From NCBI GenBank assembly GCA_032622095.1, contig CP136061.1, positions 175,979,692 through 176,043,691 of the forward strand: a DNA stretch of 64,000 nucleotides, in the 5' to 3' direction. This document shows, one piece after another, positions 1-12,340 of this stretch. The translations under genes and the position numbers were made by a program. This DNA is from Siphonodentalium dalli (lineage: Eukaryota; Mollusca; Scaphopoda; Gadilida; Siphonodentaliidae). The notes beneath the pieces are model-generated. The model ran no database searches, was not told where the DNA came from, and saw only the letters and a list, made by a program, of their open reading frames with translations. Positions within the stretch are counted from its first letter, which is position 1; each line of letters opens with the position of its first letter.

Positions 1-420
1 TCATGCAAATGAGCCCAAAATGACTCGGTGTCGTCTATATATCAATGTCATGATCGATGAAAAATTTCGTGATGATAGGTGCATCGACAAAGGCTCTAGG
101 CTGTGTTATTGATTCAGATTTATCTAGTATTATCACTGAAATCGAAGATGGCCGATGGCGGCCATGGTTCTTGGAGGATTCACACCAAAATGACTCTTCC
201 CATCTACATGTCAATGTAAACCTCCTTGACAAATTTAATGATGATCAGATAAACACTGCTTCTTCTAGCCCATGCTAAAGGATGCAATTTTGAAATCCAA
301 GATGGCTGCCAGCGGCCATGTTTTTATGCAAATGAGCCCAAAATGATTCGTTCCCATCTAGACGCCAATGTCATCATCCATCAAAAAGTTCATGATGATC
401 AGTGCATCGGTACGGTCATG
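1..420. repeat. Degenerate F1 core units
   Basis: Two to three diverged units of the same core repeat as 1100-2532: phrases like 'aaaatgactcg', 'catgatgatcag' and 'aagatggccg' recur in the same order. The units are much more decayed than those downstream, so this is an older or separate fragment. No element terminus is visible; the window edge cuts the left side. Confidence 0.6.
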
Positions 421-429
421 TAATAAACA

Positions 430-1099
430 TGTAATCAGCAGCTATCTTCGAAATTATAAACAGTACTTTTATGCTATCCGTCTCCGGATCATAGTTTTAA
501 AGTTTCCGCATATTTCGGTACTTGTTCCGCTACTTCGATTCGTAAACAGGTGATGGAGCGGCGGCACATTTGCGTTCGTTGGTGAATTTACAATAAATTA
601 CCGAAATACAGTGAGATTTTCGAAGAACTGGAAAAATATACCTATAACAGTTTTTAGTAAAAATATATTTTTGAGTTCAAAATGGGTGGCAACAATTTTT
701 TGTTTCGTTCCTACCGTGACCTGCGGTCCCGGGTGGTGGTTCCGCCAATAGAAGAGGGTTTTGACAAAATTTCATGCTCCTGTGATTTGACCCGCCAGGT
801 CCAGCTAGCTGTTCCGTGGTTTTACTCAGCTTTTCATATGTGGAAGTCATGAATTGCTACTGCAAAACTTTGACCCGTAGCACTAAAACTACGGAACAGG
901 GGCTGGATGAATCTATCAAATCACAGAACCAGACCTGGTGGATCCAATATGGCCGCGAGTTAGTCACAAGACGTATATTGGAAGGACTATTTTGCGCTTC
1001 TTTTTCGGAAAATTTCCGACTAATTTATCTGATCGGGTCAATTTCCAATTGAACATTAATTGCTCAGAATAATGCATAATAAATTGTAACTATAACAGG
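430..1099. other. Unassigned sequence
   Basis: About 670 bases without a recognisable gene or repeat. A GC-richer patch lies near 715-800. No splice sites or coding pattern convinced me. Confidence 0.5.
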
Positions 1100-2532
1100 A
1101 AAGTGTCAATGACACTGTAGCTCAACTTGGAAAGGGAATAATTTAATGTATTACTGTCGATGGAGTGATTAGGAATGTGGAAAGTTGAATGTCTAATACT
1201 AGTTTATCAACATGAAAAGATATATATATATACATGTACATGTATATAAAAGTAAAATCTAAGATGGTTGCTGGCGGCTATGTTTTCCAACAATTCAAAA
1301 ACATTTGATAGCTTTAGTCATGCAAAGAGTAGAATCCAAAATGGCCGCTGGCAGCCATGTTTTAATGCCGTATAACCCCAAAATGACTCGTTCCCATCTA
1401 CATGTCAATTTCAACAGCCATGACAAATTTTATGATGATCAGACTAAAGGTATGACATGTAGCCCGTGCTAAAGGATTTAGTCATACAAAGAGTAAAATC
1501 TAAGATGGCTGCCGCTGTTTTTTGGCCGAATGACCCCGAAATTACTCGTTCCCATCTACAAGTCAATATTAACACCCACGACAAATGTCATGATGATCAG
1601 ATGAACAGTACGACCTGTAGCCCGTGCTAATGGATTGAATTTTGAAATCCAAGATGGCCACTGGCGGCCATGTTTTTTTAATAAATGACCCCAAAATGAC
1701 TCGTTCCCATCTACATTCCAATTTCAACAGCCATGACAAATATTATGATGATCAGAGACAGACTAAAGGTACGACCTGTAGCCCGTGCTAAAGGATTTAG
1801 TCATGCAAAGAGTAAAATCTAAGATGGCCGCCAGCGGCCATGTTTTTTGGCCGAATGACCCCAAAATTAATCGTTCCCATCTACATGTCAATATTAACAT
1901 CCATGACAAATTTCATGATGATCAGACGAACAGTACGACCTGTAGCCCGTGCTAATGAATTGAATTTTGAAATCAAAGATGGTCGCTGGCTGCCATGTTT
2001 TCGGCCGAATGACCCCAAAATGACTCGTTCCCATCTACATGTCATTGTTAACATCCATGACAAATTTTATGATGATCAGATTAAAGGTATGACCTGTAGC
2101 CCATGCTAAAGGATTTAGTCATACAAAGAGTAAAATCCAAGATGGCAGCTGGCGGTCATGTTTTTTGGCCGAATGACCCCAAAATGACTCGTTCCCATCT
2201 ACATTCCAAATTCAACAGCCATGACAAATTTCATGATGATCAGACTAAAGGTACGACCTGTAGCCCGTGCTAAAGGATTTAGTCATACAAAGAGTAAAAT
2301 CCAAGATGGCAGCTGGCGGTCATGTTTTTTGGCCGAATGACCCAAAAATGACTCGTTCCCATCTACATGTCATTGTTAACATCCATGACAAATTTTATGA
2401 TGATCCGACCAAAGGTACGACCTGTAGCCTGTGCTAAAGGAAATTGTTGACGAATCACGCACACACGCACACACACACGACGGATACCAAGCCATGGCAA
2501 TAGCTCAAACTTTACAAAGTAAAGTTGAGCTA
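1100..2532 (-). mobile_element. Pearl-like tandem-core element, family F1, copy 1
   Basis: Seven core units of 155-170 bp lie between two distinct ends. The phrase 'actcgttcccatctaca' (or a close variant) recurs at about 1386, 1544, 1699, 1869, 2023, 2187 and 2351. The left end starts with the palindrome GTGTCAATGACAC and then a TAGCTCAACTT sequence. The right end has an (AC)n microsatellite near 2460-2477 followed by a hairpin around 2515-2532 that also ends in AAGTTGAGCTA. Ends plus microsatellite plus nucleosome-sized core tandem repeats match the known architecture of mollusc pearl elements, which are treated as non-autonomous Helitron relatives. That assignment is inference from layout. 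Two further nearly complete copies (8240-9465 and 60531-61185) lie in the opposite orientation with the same termini. Confidence 0.75.
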
Positions 2533-3299
2533 AAAACAGACCCATTTATGGCACTGATTTGCTGACGAAATAAGTCTGCAGCTGACGCACGTGAAGCTCG
2601 AGCAATTCGGCATACCGCACGGAGTCCTGCTCAGCTTATTCCGATGGTATTGATGTTTTCCGCCTTTGATGTTTGCTGCCTTTGATGTTTTGCTCCAATG
2701 TATTTGCGTGCTATTCTTATTGTTTTTTCGGGAGATGGACTGTGTCAATTTCATTTTGTCAATATTAATGAAATAAGTGTAGATATATAGCCTGTCGACA
2801 CAGACAAGACTGATTAAGTTTTTAATACCGTCATTTATTTGTGTATGAGCGGGATTTCTTGCAACGACCGACGGGGGGAATGGGTCCGTGGGACGGACCC
2901 GCAGCCGGCCTGGCGGAAACCCTGGTATAATATGTTAAAAGGATGGTATTCTCAATTTATTAATTAATTTCTCTGATATTATAAGAAATTTATGTCCTCA
3001 GGTTAATAAATAAATAAAAAGGGATAGCACGTATTGATCTGCCAAACATTGGAATTGACATGTACGGTATATCGAATTCACGGGGTCGATAGTTGTATGT
3101 ACAGTGTAGCCATTTTCCTGTTTCTCTGTATGCTAGTCACTAAAATAAATCTCATGTAAATTCAAAAATCGTCAATTAATTCATTGTCTACCACCTGTAC
3201 CTCTATTTATTTCTCCAAGTTCTCGTGAAGCTGTTGGTCAGACATAGTTATCCATATATATATAGTCATATTCTAGGGATCCAAATAAATGTATGGATA
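2533..3299. other. Unassigned sequence with a solitary hAT-type end
   Basis: Mostly unassigned. At 2913-2925 the sequence GCGGAAACCCTGG equals the right terminus of the hAT-type element that ends at 14262, with a similar G/C-rich subterminal stretch before it. No matching left end is visible, so this is a solitary or truncated end. Confidence 0.4.
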
Positions 3300-5990
3300 G
3301 TAAAAGTTTATGGACACATTTAAAGGTGCATACGAGTCGGCGTTCCCACTGGCTTCGCAATCCGGCAACAAAAGGTACATTAAAAAACACGAGTGGATGA
3401 CAGATTGCCTGTTAGTATCATCAATAAAGAAAGAAAATCTACATAAAAAATTCTTAAAATCACCAACAACCGCAAACAAGAACATTTATAAAGACTGTAA
3501 AATATTTAACAAGACAAAGCGTGCTTGTAAGTCTTCGTATTATAAACGGATTTTGGAAGCAAACAAAAATAATATTAAAAAATCATGGAAAATAATAAAT
3601 TCAATTCTCAATCGAGATAAGCATTGTTTCCATAAATGGGGTTAATGTAATTGATGCTAAAGAATTTCCGATGAGTTTAATAGATATTTTACAGATATTG
3701 GAAATCGTGTATCCTCTAAGATTCCAAGAACTGCGATACCCCCAGAAATGTATTTAAGTGGATCTTATTCTAAAAGTTTTTGTATGTTCCCTACAATTCC
3801 TGCCGAAATAATTATGTTGTCTAATTCGCTACAAACCAAACAGAGCAGTGGGCATGACCAAATTTATATTTCACTAGTCAAATTTGTCGCTTGCGAGGTA
3901 GCCAACCCTCTGTCATATATTATAAACAGAACCTTTGAAACTGGTATTATACCAGCTGATATAAAGTAGTGCCGATTCACAAAGCTGGAAGTGAACAACT
4001 GTTAGATAACTACAGACCGATTAGTATATTGCCCTCCTTTTCGAAATTACTAGAAAAGGTGATGTACACAAGACTTGTTAAGTTTCTTAATAAACACAAT
4101 ATTTTGAATAAACACCAATACGGTTTCAGAAAACACCATTCAACTGTTCACCCTGTGCTACACCTACTTGAACATATTTGTACTGAAAACAACAAAAAAT
4201 CAAAACACTTCACATTGGCTCTGCTATTAGACCTATCAAAAACATTCGATATCATAGATCACAACATTCTTTTGAGAAACTAAACCATTATGGAATAAGA
4301 GGAATAGCAAATCTTTGGTTTCGAAATTATTTATCGGATAGAAAACAGTATGTTTCGTTAAGAGGAAACCAATCTTGTATGCTTCCCGTCACTATTGGGG
4401 TCCCTCAAGGATCCATATTGGGCCCCATACTTTTTTTGCTCTATTGCCAACGATATTCGAAATTCAACAAAAATGAATCTTGTCTCGTTTGCCGACGATA
4501 CAACAGTGTATGAATCGGGCGTCGATGTTAGAAAATTAGAGTGCGACGTTAATTTTGAACTGCAAAAACTATTCCAGTGGTGCTGTGCGAACCGTCTATC
4601 ATTAAACGCAAATAAAACATGATATATCTTTATATTCGACCCATCACGACTTATACCGAAAGGTACACATATCATTGTATCAATCAACAGTATATCGATC
4701 GAGCGAGTAGGTGAAGACTCAAGCGAAAAAAGCGTACAATTTTTAGGCATATTTATGGATGAAAATCTCAGTTATACTGCTCATATTTCTAAAGTCTGCT
4801 CCAAAATAGCCTATGCAAATTATGCATCGAATAAGGTATTCAGCAACTGCTTCTATATCAAACTCTTAGAACTCTATATTACTCTATTGTTCAAAGTCGT
4901 TTACTGTATGGCATTGAAGTATGGGGTCACTGCAAACATATTCATAGACTGTTTCTGCTTCAGAAGAAGACCATTAGAATTATAAACAATAAGCGCTATA
5001 TATAAACTCACACACTGATCCCTTATTTAGCAAAAATAAAATTTTTAAAATTAAGATCTATACGAACTCAGTGTTGCACTGTTTATGCAAGAGTGGCAGA
5101 ACAGTGGTCTTCCAGATTCTTTTAATTCATTTTTTTAAATAAATAAAGCTAATACCCGACAGAAGGGTCTCTTTAAATTCTCGAAATCGCGGATAAAGTT
5201 CCTTGATTCATTTCCGACATTTAAATTCCCTGCTATTTGGAATAACCTATTCAAAGAACTTCAATCGGAGCCGACACGATGCAATTTAAAAAAAAAAAAT
5301 CAGTAAATTCATCAATTCATATCCCACGTCAGTGACTTGTAATAACCCATACTGCCCAGAATGCGTACGTTAACGATTGCACCATAACTCTTAATATCAA
5401 TGCATGTACAGTTCGTTCTAGATTTGTTGATCGCGATTTGCTACTTAGTGCATGTGTGACGCTTCAAACCCGAATGCACCGTGCAACGACTCCACCGCTT
5501 CCATCATATTCGACAATATAATGTTCTAGTGTTCTAACTGGATCTCATCTAACTGGCCTGGCGGGTTTCTTCGTAAATGAGGGCAACCTTGGTTTACATA
5601 TATGTCTGTATTTAAGAAACCCGCGAGACCACATGCCACACTCCCTTGGGTCCGTCAAAGAAGAGCATATGCATATACATATGTCTGCTATATACTAACT
5701 ATCACATTTAATCGTTGACATAACCGGGGTTGACACAATACATATTATGATGGGGTTAGCAGGAAGACAGCCACGAACGAGGTTTATATGCCAACCCCAG
5801 GCTGAGTGCACCCCATTTGGGAGTCAGCATGATGTGGATTGTCATATATCCATATCTTGCTGACCCTCAACTGGGCAAGTAACTGTTCTTATGCACTTGA
5901 CGATTCAATCCTATTTATGATTATTTTTGTATCTCCTGTATTCTTGTATAATGAATGCACTTTTGCCAATAAATTATCTATCTATCTACA
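3300..5990 (+). pseudogene. 5'-truncated CR1/Jockey-type LINE
   Basis: A decayed non-LTR retrotransposon on the + strand. Coding pieces in several frames follow the usual order: a basic linker between endonuclease and RT (3310-3645), the RT fingers with SSGHDQ-like sequence (3748-3969), the 'DNYRPISILP' and 'QYGFRKHHST' motifs (3969-4283), RT motif A 'LLDLSKTFD', motif B 'GVPQGSILGP' (about 4397-4426), motif C 'SFADDT' (about 4485-4502, FADD for the usual YADD) and a C-terminal piece (4755-4985). At least four frameshifts or stops break it. The 3' untranslated part runs to a short ATCT tail at about 5975-5990 preceded by 'AATAAATT', a common 3' end for this group. The endonuclease domain is missing. 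The exact clade cannot be fixed without alignment. Confidence 0.85.
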
Positions 5991-6409
5991 TTTATTTATT
6001 GTCAAGAAAGGTACGGTGCTTATTAAATCGCAAGTCACTGGTAAAAACCGAAGCAAAATGTGTAAATTTGAAACAAAAGTCGCCGACAAATTAATATAAC
6101 GTCACGCTTCCCACATCTATATAACAATGATTTTCCCACATCTATATAACAATGTATTGTGAAACCGATAATGAAAGTACAATTAGGTACCAGAAACCAT
6201 GATCCTACATGTGTGACCCCGCTGCCCTCTTGGCGGGTAAATTATATGGATGCGTCCGAACAATTGGGCGATTCGTTGGCTATTTACTCGCGTGGTCGAT
6301 TCCATTTTTTTTAACCAATGAGTGTTTATATTCACATGAGTGTTTATATAGTCCCATGCTAGCCATACTTGAAAATGTACCCATGATTATTGCGCCCCCG
6401 TACTCTTAT
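5991..6409. other. Unassigned sequence
   Basis: Contains a short direct duplication 'cccacatctatataacaatg' (about 6110 and 6133). No gene recognised. Confidence 0.4.
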
Positions 6410-6965
6410 TTATTATGCCCCCGACTTTAAGTCGGCGGGTATATAGTCAACGTTTCCGTCTGTACGTACATCCGTACGTACGTCCGTCCGTACAACCATT
6501 TTGCATTATTGTTCAGCAACTGCTGGGCAGATTTAGCTGATATTTGGTATGGTGATAGAGCAGCATGGGGGAACAGCTACATGCATTGCGCGGGTTTTGT
6601 CCACCCATTTTCACCAGTGTTATGGCCCTTTTTTTACTTAGAAAATTCAAATTTGTCCATCCGTACAAACATTTTGCATTATTGTTCAGCAACCGCTGGG
6701 CAGATTTAGCTGATATTTGGTATGGTGATAGAGCAGCATGGGGGAACAGCTACATGCATAGAGCGGGTTTCGTCCACCCATTTTCACCAGAGTTATGGCC
6801 CTTTTTTTACTTAGAAAATTTAATTTTGTCTGTCCGTACAAACATTTTGCATTATTGTTCAGCAACCGCTGGGCAGATTTAGCTGATATTTGGTATGGTG
6901 ATACCGTCCATACTTAATCCGAATTGATACGGTCAGTGGCAAATGCCACGCGACAGCGTACCTCT
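6410..6965 (+). mobile_element. Tandem-core element, family F3
   Basis: The left end has the hairpin CCGACTTTAAGTCGG (about 6419-6433), then a CGTAC/CGTC-type tetranucleotide microsatellite (about 6460-6492), then core repeats with a period of 173 bp: 'cattttgcattattgttcag' at 6497, 6670 and 6843. Each core contains 'gttatggcccttttttta'. The layout of hairpin, microsatellite and core tandem repeats is the same as in families F1 and F2, although the sequences differ. Confidence 0.7.
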
Positions 6966-7877
6966 TGTTTATAATGGGAATAGGCCCTACTATTATGCCA
7001 CCCCGCTATTATTTGGATCCAAATCGAGAGTAGTGCCAATGTCCCTCTGTGCCGTCCAAATTATTTCTAGAATGTTACATTGTTACCGGCATTTGGTGGA
7101 TCTGTGACATTTTTACATTCATCAAATTGATCAACAATTATGACAGCATATTTTGAATAAATCCAGTTCAAACTCCCATCGATGAATTGTTGATATACGA
7201 TAGACAGTCTTATCGCAAATCCGAAATCGCAATGTCGCAGACAACATCGAAATGCCCCTTTACGTCGACAAAATACGATGCTGTCTTCATCATGTGACGT
7301 CACAAGTACGGAACGTAGCTGTGCATGATTTCGCTGATTCAAAAATATGTTTCCGTGACGTCGTCTTTGGTGACGCACTGTATCAAAACAAAGCCTGTGT
7401 GTTGCAGAAGCGACTTTTTATCTGCAGTGGGTCACTATTTGGAGTTGAATTATATAAATGCGCGCATATAACAGAAATAGTCGTGACCTGCCCTTTAAAA
7501 CATCGCATTTGGAGAAGATAATCAAGGTTAGGATGCAGAAATCAACTAATGTGATGCCTAAGTGATTTTTTATCATGATTGAAAAGAAATATATTCCCTA
7601 TTACCAGTTCGATACAATCAGAAATGATGTAGGCGACATATATGGAAAATCATCCCGCTTCCGGTTTTCATTTTGGCAGCTATCTTTGATCGAGAGGACA
7701 AATTGTTATTTAAAAATATACCAAACCATATATTCTACAAAATCATTAATTTTATATCGCAATTATATTTTTATCATGAATCCAAAAATAGAATTTACAA
7801 ACCTTTGTTTACTTTCCTATAATAGTTACTCCTGGTTCAGTCTCTTATTGTGTCTTTAATTCAGTTTTTTTTTTTAG
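6966..7877. other. Intron sequence upstream of the host exon
   Basis: No repeat or gene recognised except the polypyrimidine run directly before the exon at 7878. A weak open frame at 7252-7521 (+) shows no family signature. Confidence 0.4.
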
Positions 7878-7950
7878 AAAAAAGGAAGCCCAAAAGGTCT
7901 ATGAGACTGCTCTTAGATATGAGCCAGATAATGCAGATATCTATTACAAT
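7878..7950 (+). CDS. Host-gene exon, TPR repeat (part 1)
   Basis: 73-nt exon preceded by a long T-run and AG (7876-7877) and followed by GTATGT (7951). The reading frame begins with one base of a split codon (7878), then codes KKEAQKVYETALRYEP...YYN. This is helix B of a TPR (A20, Y24, A27, P32) and the first six residues of the next repeat. The exon ends at a codon boundary. The exon at 59375 continues the same 34-residue repeat at position 7 without a gap, which strongly supports both exons. The style (YETAL..EPDNADIYYN) resembles the TPR part of TMTC (transmembrane and TPR-containing O-mannosyltransferase) proteins. That family name is only a suggestion, because 54 residues of TPR are not diagnostic. 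Confidence 0.8.
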
Positions 7951-8239
7951 GTATGTATTATCATTATTCGTTTTATCACCATCTTTATTTTCCAATTTGC
8001 TTCTTTTCCCTCAAATACACATGGAAACAACTAGGCAGTTTCTGATTCTGTATCCTGGAAACAACAAGTGATTTCATGAACGTCAACAGTGATGCATGTG
8101 ATGTGGACAGTAGCGAGTCTTGAGTCCCTCTGTTTAAAACAACTTGATTCAACCTGACTGGCATTAATTATTTATATTCTCTAACAATATCTGACACATA
8201 TAAATATGTTATTTCCAATCAACAGAGTCCATATATTTT

Positions 8240-9465
8240 TAGCTCAACTTTACAAAGTTTCAGCTATTGCCATGGCTTGGTATCCGTCGTGCATGTGTGT
8301 GCGCTTGTGTGATCCGTCAACAATTTCCTTTAGCATGGGCTACATGTCATACCTTTGGTCGGATCATTATGAAATTTGTCATAGCTGTTTGACATTGACA
8401 TTTTGTGGTCATTCGGCAAAAAAAAACATAGCTGCCAGCAGACATCTTGAATTTACGAAATTCAATTCATTAGCATGGGCTACAGAGTGTTCGTCTGATT
8501 ATCATAAAATTTGTCGTGGATGTTAATATTGATATGTAGATGGGAACGAGTCATTTTGGGGTCATTCAGCCATAAAACATGGCCGCTGGCAGCCATCTTG
8601 GACTTTACTCTTTGCATGACTAAATCCTTTGGCATGGGCTACAAGTCGTATCTTTGGTCGGATCATTATGAAATTTATCATGGATGTTAATTTTGACATG
8701 TAGATGGGAACGAGTCATTTGGGGTCATTCGGCCATAAAACATGGCTGCCATCTTGGATTTACTCTTTGCATGACTTAACCTTTGGTCAGATCATTATGA
8801 AATTTGTTATGGCTGTTGACATTGAAATGTAGATGGGAACGAATCATTTTGGGATCATTCGCCAAAAAAACATGGCCGCCAATCCATTAGCACGGGCTAC
8901 AGGCCGGAGTGTTCGTCTGATCATCGTGAAATTTGTCGTGGATGTTAATATTGACATGTAGATGGGAACGAGTCATTTTGGGGTTATTGGGCCATAAAAT
9001 ATGGTCGCCGGCAGCCATCTTGGATTTTACTCTTTGCATGACTAAATCCTTTGGCACAGCCTACAAGTCGTACCTTTGGTCGGATCATCATGAAATTTGT
9101 CATTGATGTTAATATTGACATGTAAATTGGAACGAGTCATTTGGGGTCATTCGGGGTATAAAGCATGGCTGTCGACGGCCATCTTGGATTTTACTCTTTG
9201 CCTGACTTAATCCTTTGGCACACCATACAGTCCACTTCCCTCATCTGATCATCACCAAACTTCATATTGATCTTGAAGCTATCAAATGTTTTTGAATTTC
9301 ATTGGGAAACAGCCATCAGCAACATCTTGGATTTTAATTTAAATATCTCTTCATGTTGATAATCTAGTATTACTTAGACATTTCAACTTTCCGCATTCCA
9401 AATCGCTCCATTGACACATGAAATTATTCTCTTTCCAAGTTGAACTACAGTGTCATTGACACTTT
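8240..9465 (+). mobile_element. Pearl-like tandem-core element, family F1, copy 2
   Basis: Reverse orientation relative to copy 1. It begins TAGCTCAACTTTAC with a hairpin, passes a GT-rich microsatellite (about 8290-8312), and carries five to six core units marked by 'gatgggaacgagtcatt' (about 8540, 8704, 8834, 8959, 9125). It ends with AAGTTGAACTACAGTGTCATTGACACTTT. Units vary in length through internal deletions, for example near 8870-8890 where most of one inter-unit segment is missing. Confidence 0.75.
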
Positions 9466-9779
9466 AATTTTTTTTATAATTTTTTTTTAAAGTTAACTAA
9501 ATTTGAAAAACTAACACCATTGTAACTCTGCCAAGGGTACCCCGAGTCACCACACCAAATTTGGTTTAAATTGGTCCAAAATCTTGTGTTTATTAATATG
9601 TACTGGCAAATTTATTTGGAGCGCTATTATAAACCCAATTCACCAATTCCATCCCATGCCTTTGGATTACTTAGCTATTAATATGGCTATATCATTTTTT
9701 TGCTGAACGTTGGCATCTCTATTAAACCTATAACATTTATGACCTCAGACTATCTGTAGAGTGATATACTCAGCTGTAC
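9466..9779. other. Unassigned sequence
   Basis: Contains 'gttggcatctctattaaacc...tgacctcagac' (9701-9755). Its reverse complement resembles 39880-39945, suggesting a shared unnamed repeat that abuts the broken DIRS-like element here. Confidence 0.35.
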
Positions 9780-10430
9780 AATGGTACAGGTAGAACTGCC
9801 GATCAAAAGGGTATCATCTAAATAACCACTTATTTTGTGGCCAGCTTGTCTGAGATTGGCAAGAACAGGCTTCATAAGTTTTGTAAATAACCGGGGGGCA
9901 CACGATAAACCATTTGGAAGAACAGTGTACTGGTAGATTTTCCCAAATTTAATCTCAGTTTCACTTGGTGCGGTTCATGAACCGCTTCAGTGTAATAAGC
10001 ATGACGTAAATCAAAACTGGCCATTTTACAATTGTGAGTGATCAATGGAAGGATAGCATTGAAAGTATCCATCTTAAAATGCTCATAAATAATAGATTCA
10101 TTGAAAACTTTGAGATTCAAAATTATTCGATGTTCTGGTGATCTTTTTTTCACATGCAAAAAGATAGGAGAATTGAACTCCTGTGAATCATGGTTCACCT
10201 CAATGAGAACACCCATCTCCTGTTCAAAGAAATTATAATATGGAGCTGAATGACATATTGGGTTCACACCGGGTGCAAGGTCCAAACGACACCATTGTAC
10301 CAATTGAATGACAATTTCGTTATTGGTGATGGCCTTCCATTGGTCAACAAAATTCTTAATGTTACCAGCGACAAATTCAGTACACATCGGTTTTGAACTA
10401 TTTCCAGCACCCCCCCCCCCCCCTCTCAAG
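9780..10430 (-). pseudogene. DIRS-like reverse transcriptase, broken
   Basis: Reverse transcriptase fragment of the DIRS type. Seen in the minus-strand frames: 'FLHVKKRSPEHRIILNLK' (fingers), 'MASFDLRHAYYTEAVH' (motif A with the catalytic Asp), 'LPNGLSCAPRLFTKL' (motif B region) and 'SGYLDDTLLIG' (motif C with YLDD). A frameshift near 9925 separates motif A from motifs B and C. The sequence breaks off soon after YLDD (about 9780), so RNase H and the recombinase are missing. It follows the gag-like gene at 10482-11089 on the same strand. Identification as DIRS-like rests on the RIILNLK..FN and DLRHAYY style. Confidence 0.8.
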
Positions 10431-10481
10431 TTTTTTTAGGGGACACTGGCACTCGCACTTGGCTCATAACGGGGTCGTCTG

Positions 10482-11089
10482 TCAAAACTTGGGAAACCAC
10501 CTGGGAAACCACGGGGGTAAACCTCCTTGACACCGTCCTCTGAAGTTTCCACAACCACAACCGCCACCACCCGGAGGTGTGTGATCAGCCTTGCCAATGT
10601 TTTTCTGGACCTTATTCATCTCCTGTATCTCCCGAACAGTTTTTGCAATGTCATCACCATAGAGCATTGATGTGAAGAGAACTGATGGTGAAGTTAAGCA
10701 AGCATAGTTCCTATCGAGATCGGGCCGGTGCACTTCTATGCGTCGGAGGTTGATGAGTTTGTTGGCATGACCAAGAAGTGCCAGTGCATTAGCAGAGGTG
10801 TCTAGGAGTTGTTTTGGTAAAGTAGCAGTGGCCTCAACAAGTACTGAAGTGAGGCTTTGAGCTGCCTGAATAATACATGTCTGTATTTGAGAAAACTTCA
10901 TATCTGCAGACCCGGTGGGTGGCTTCAATAAGCGCCATTTTTCTGGATTAACAGTAGTCTTATCAAGAGCGAAACAATTTTCCGGACCGAGAACATCCTT
11001 TTTGGGGTCAGCAACCTGATCCTCTGGAAGCCCTTGACGAAACACCACGTTGATAAATTCGGCGAGGTTTTTGTCTACCACCTTTCCAC
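10482..11089 (-). pseudogene. DIRS-like gag, C-terminal part
   Basis: About 200 residues of the gag-like protein of the same element: 'AEFINVVFRQGLP', 'LGPENCFALDKT', 'LGHANKLINLRRIE', 'SVLFTSMLYGDDIAKTV' and a basic, Gly/Arg-rich tail. This matches the usual C-terminal half of DIRS gag-like proteins (heptad-rich region, LFGDD-like motif). The N-terminal side is cut by the hAT-type element 11090-13184, and the reading frame resumes on the other side of that insertion. A run of 14 C lies at 10410-10423 between this gene and RT. Confidence 0.75.
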
Positions 11090-11314
11090 TAGGGCTTCAC
11101 GGTATCCACCTTCACAAGCTACATATATGGCAAGAAACGTGGTCAAAATTTTTTGGGTATTTGTATTTTTAGGTGCTAACTGCTACATCAAAGTAAAGTC
11201 AAAGATATCTATTGCCGGAAAAGCGGTTTCGTCTTTTTGTTTCCGAACTGTACATTTATTCACACATTTTTCCGATTCAAAATGGATGACCAAACACGAA
11301 GTCTGGAGAAAAGG

Positions 11315-12066
11315 GAGTTTTAAACTCTATTCTAGCAGTGCTATGCTGCTAAACTGCTAAGGAATGAAAATATTAAAAAGAGAGTTTCAAACTCAATTCT
11401 ATCGGTGCTATGCTGATAAACTGCTAAGGAATGAAAATATTAAAAAAGAGAGTTTCAAACTGAATTCTAGGGGTGCTATGCTGCTAATCTGCTAATGCAT
11501 GTAAATATTAAAAAAGAGAGTTTCAAACTGAATTCTAGCGGTGCTATGCTGCTAAACTGCTGAGGAATAAAAATATTAAAAAAGAGAGTTTCAAACTCAA
11601 TTCTAGCGGTGCTATGCTGCTAAACTGCTAACCAAAGAAAATATTTAAAAAGAGAGTTTCAAAATCAATTCTAGCGGTGCTATGCTGCTAAACTGCTAAC
11701 CAAAGAAAATATTAAAAAAGAGAGTTTCAAACTGAATTCTAGCAGTGCTATGCTGCTAAACTGCTAACCAAAGAAAATATTAAAAAAGTGAGTTTCAAAC
11801 TCAATTTAGCAGTGCTATGCTGCTAATCTGCTAAGGAAAGAAAATATTAAAAAAGAGAGTTTCAAAATCAATTCTAGCGGTGCTATGCTGCTAAACTGCT
11901 AACGAATGAAAATATTAAAAAAGAGAGTTTCAAACTGAATTATAGCGGTGCTATGCTGCTAAACTGCTAAGGAATGAAAATATTAAAAACAAGAGTTTCA
12001 ACCTCAATTCTAGCGGTGCTATGCTGATAAACTGCTAACCAACGAAAATATTAAAAAAGAGAGTTT
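11315..12066. repeat. 68-bp minisatellite, 11 units
   Basis: Units begin with GAGTTTCAAACTC, itself a perfect hairpin with a single C loop, and continue 'aattctagcggtgctatgctgctaaactgctaa...gaaaatattaaaaaa'. Unit starts: 11315, 11382, 11450, 11518, 11586, 11654, 11722, 11790, 11857, 11925, 11993, with the next GAGTTT at 12061. The period is 68 bp, twice 67. Divergence between units is a few per cent, mostly at fixed sites (GAA/CAA, ggaatg/ccaaag). Confidence 0.95.
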
Positions 12067-12069
12067 CAA

Positions 12070-12275
12070 ACTGTTACATAGTTACATTTGGAAATCAGAG
12101 AATTACTCCAACTAGAAAAATGAAAATATTTCACCCGTCCTTGTTAAAAAAGGGTTACAAAGTTACATTGGGAAGTCGTTTCAAAAATGCGCCATGTTTT
12201 TTGTTACATAGTTACAAATGCTTATCAGAGAATTACTCCAACTAGGAAAATGAAAATATTTCGCCCATAAAGGCA
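12070..12275. repeat. Imperfect direct duplication
   Basis: Two diverged copies of 'gttacatagttaca..tg....atcagagaattactccaacta' followed by 'aaaatgaaaatatttc' start near 12073 and 12202, directly after the 68-bp array. A third shorter piece ('gttacaaagttacattggga', about 12154) lies between them. All are inside the hAT-type element. Confidence 0.7.
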
Positions 12276-12340
12276 TATAACAATTTTGCTATTTAAGATC
12301 CTTTGGAACATGCAGTACTTAATTCAATATTCACGTGTGA

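Noticed and set aside
1-420. Overlapping open frames on both strands in the F1 core repeats
   Set aside because: They arise from the repeat composition; frames are not preserved between units and the core periods are not multiples of three.
7252-7521. Open frame of 89 codons just upstream of the host exon
   Set aside because: No family signature, no supporting splice sites, and the frame cannot be joined to the TPR exon with confidence.
11315-12066. Regular repeats with similar spacing could be taken for a CRISPR array
   Set aside because: There are no unique spacers; the whole 68-bp unit is repeated, and the context is a eukaryotic transposon.
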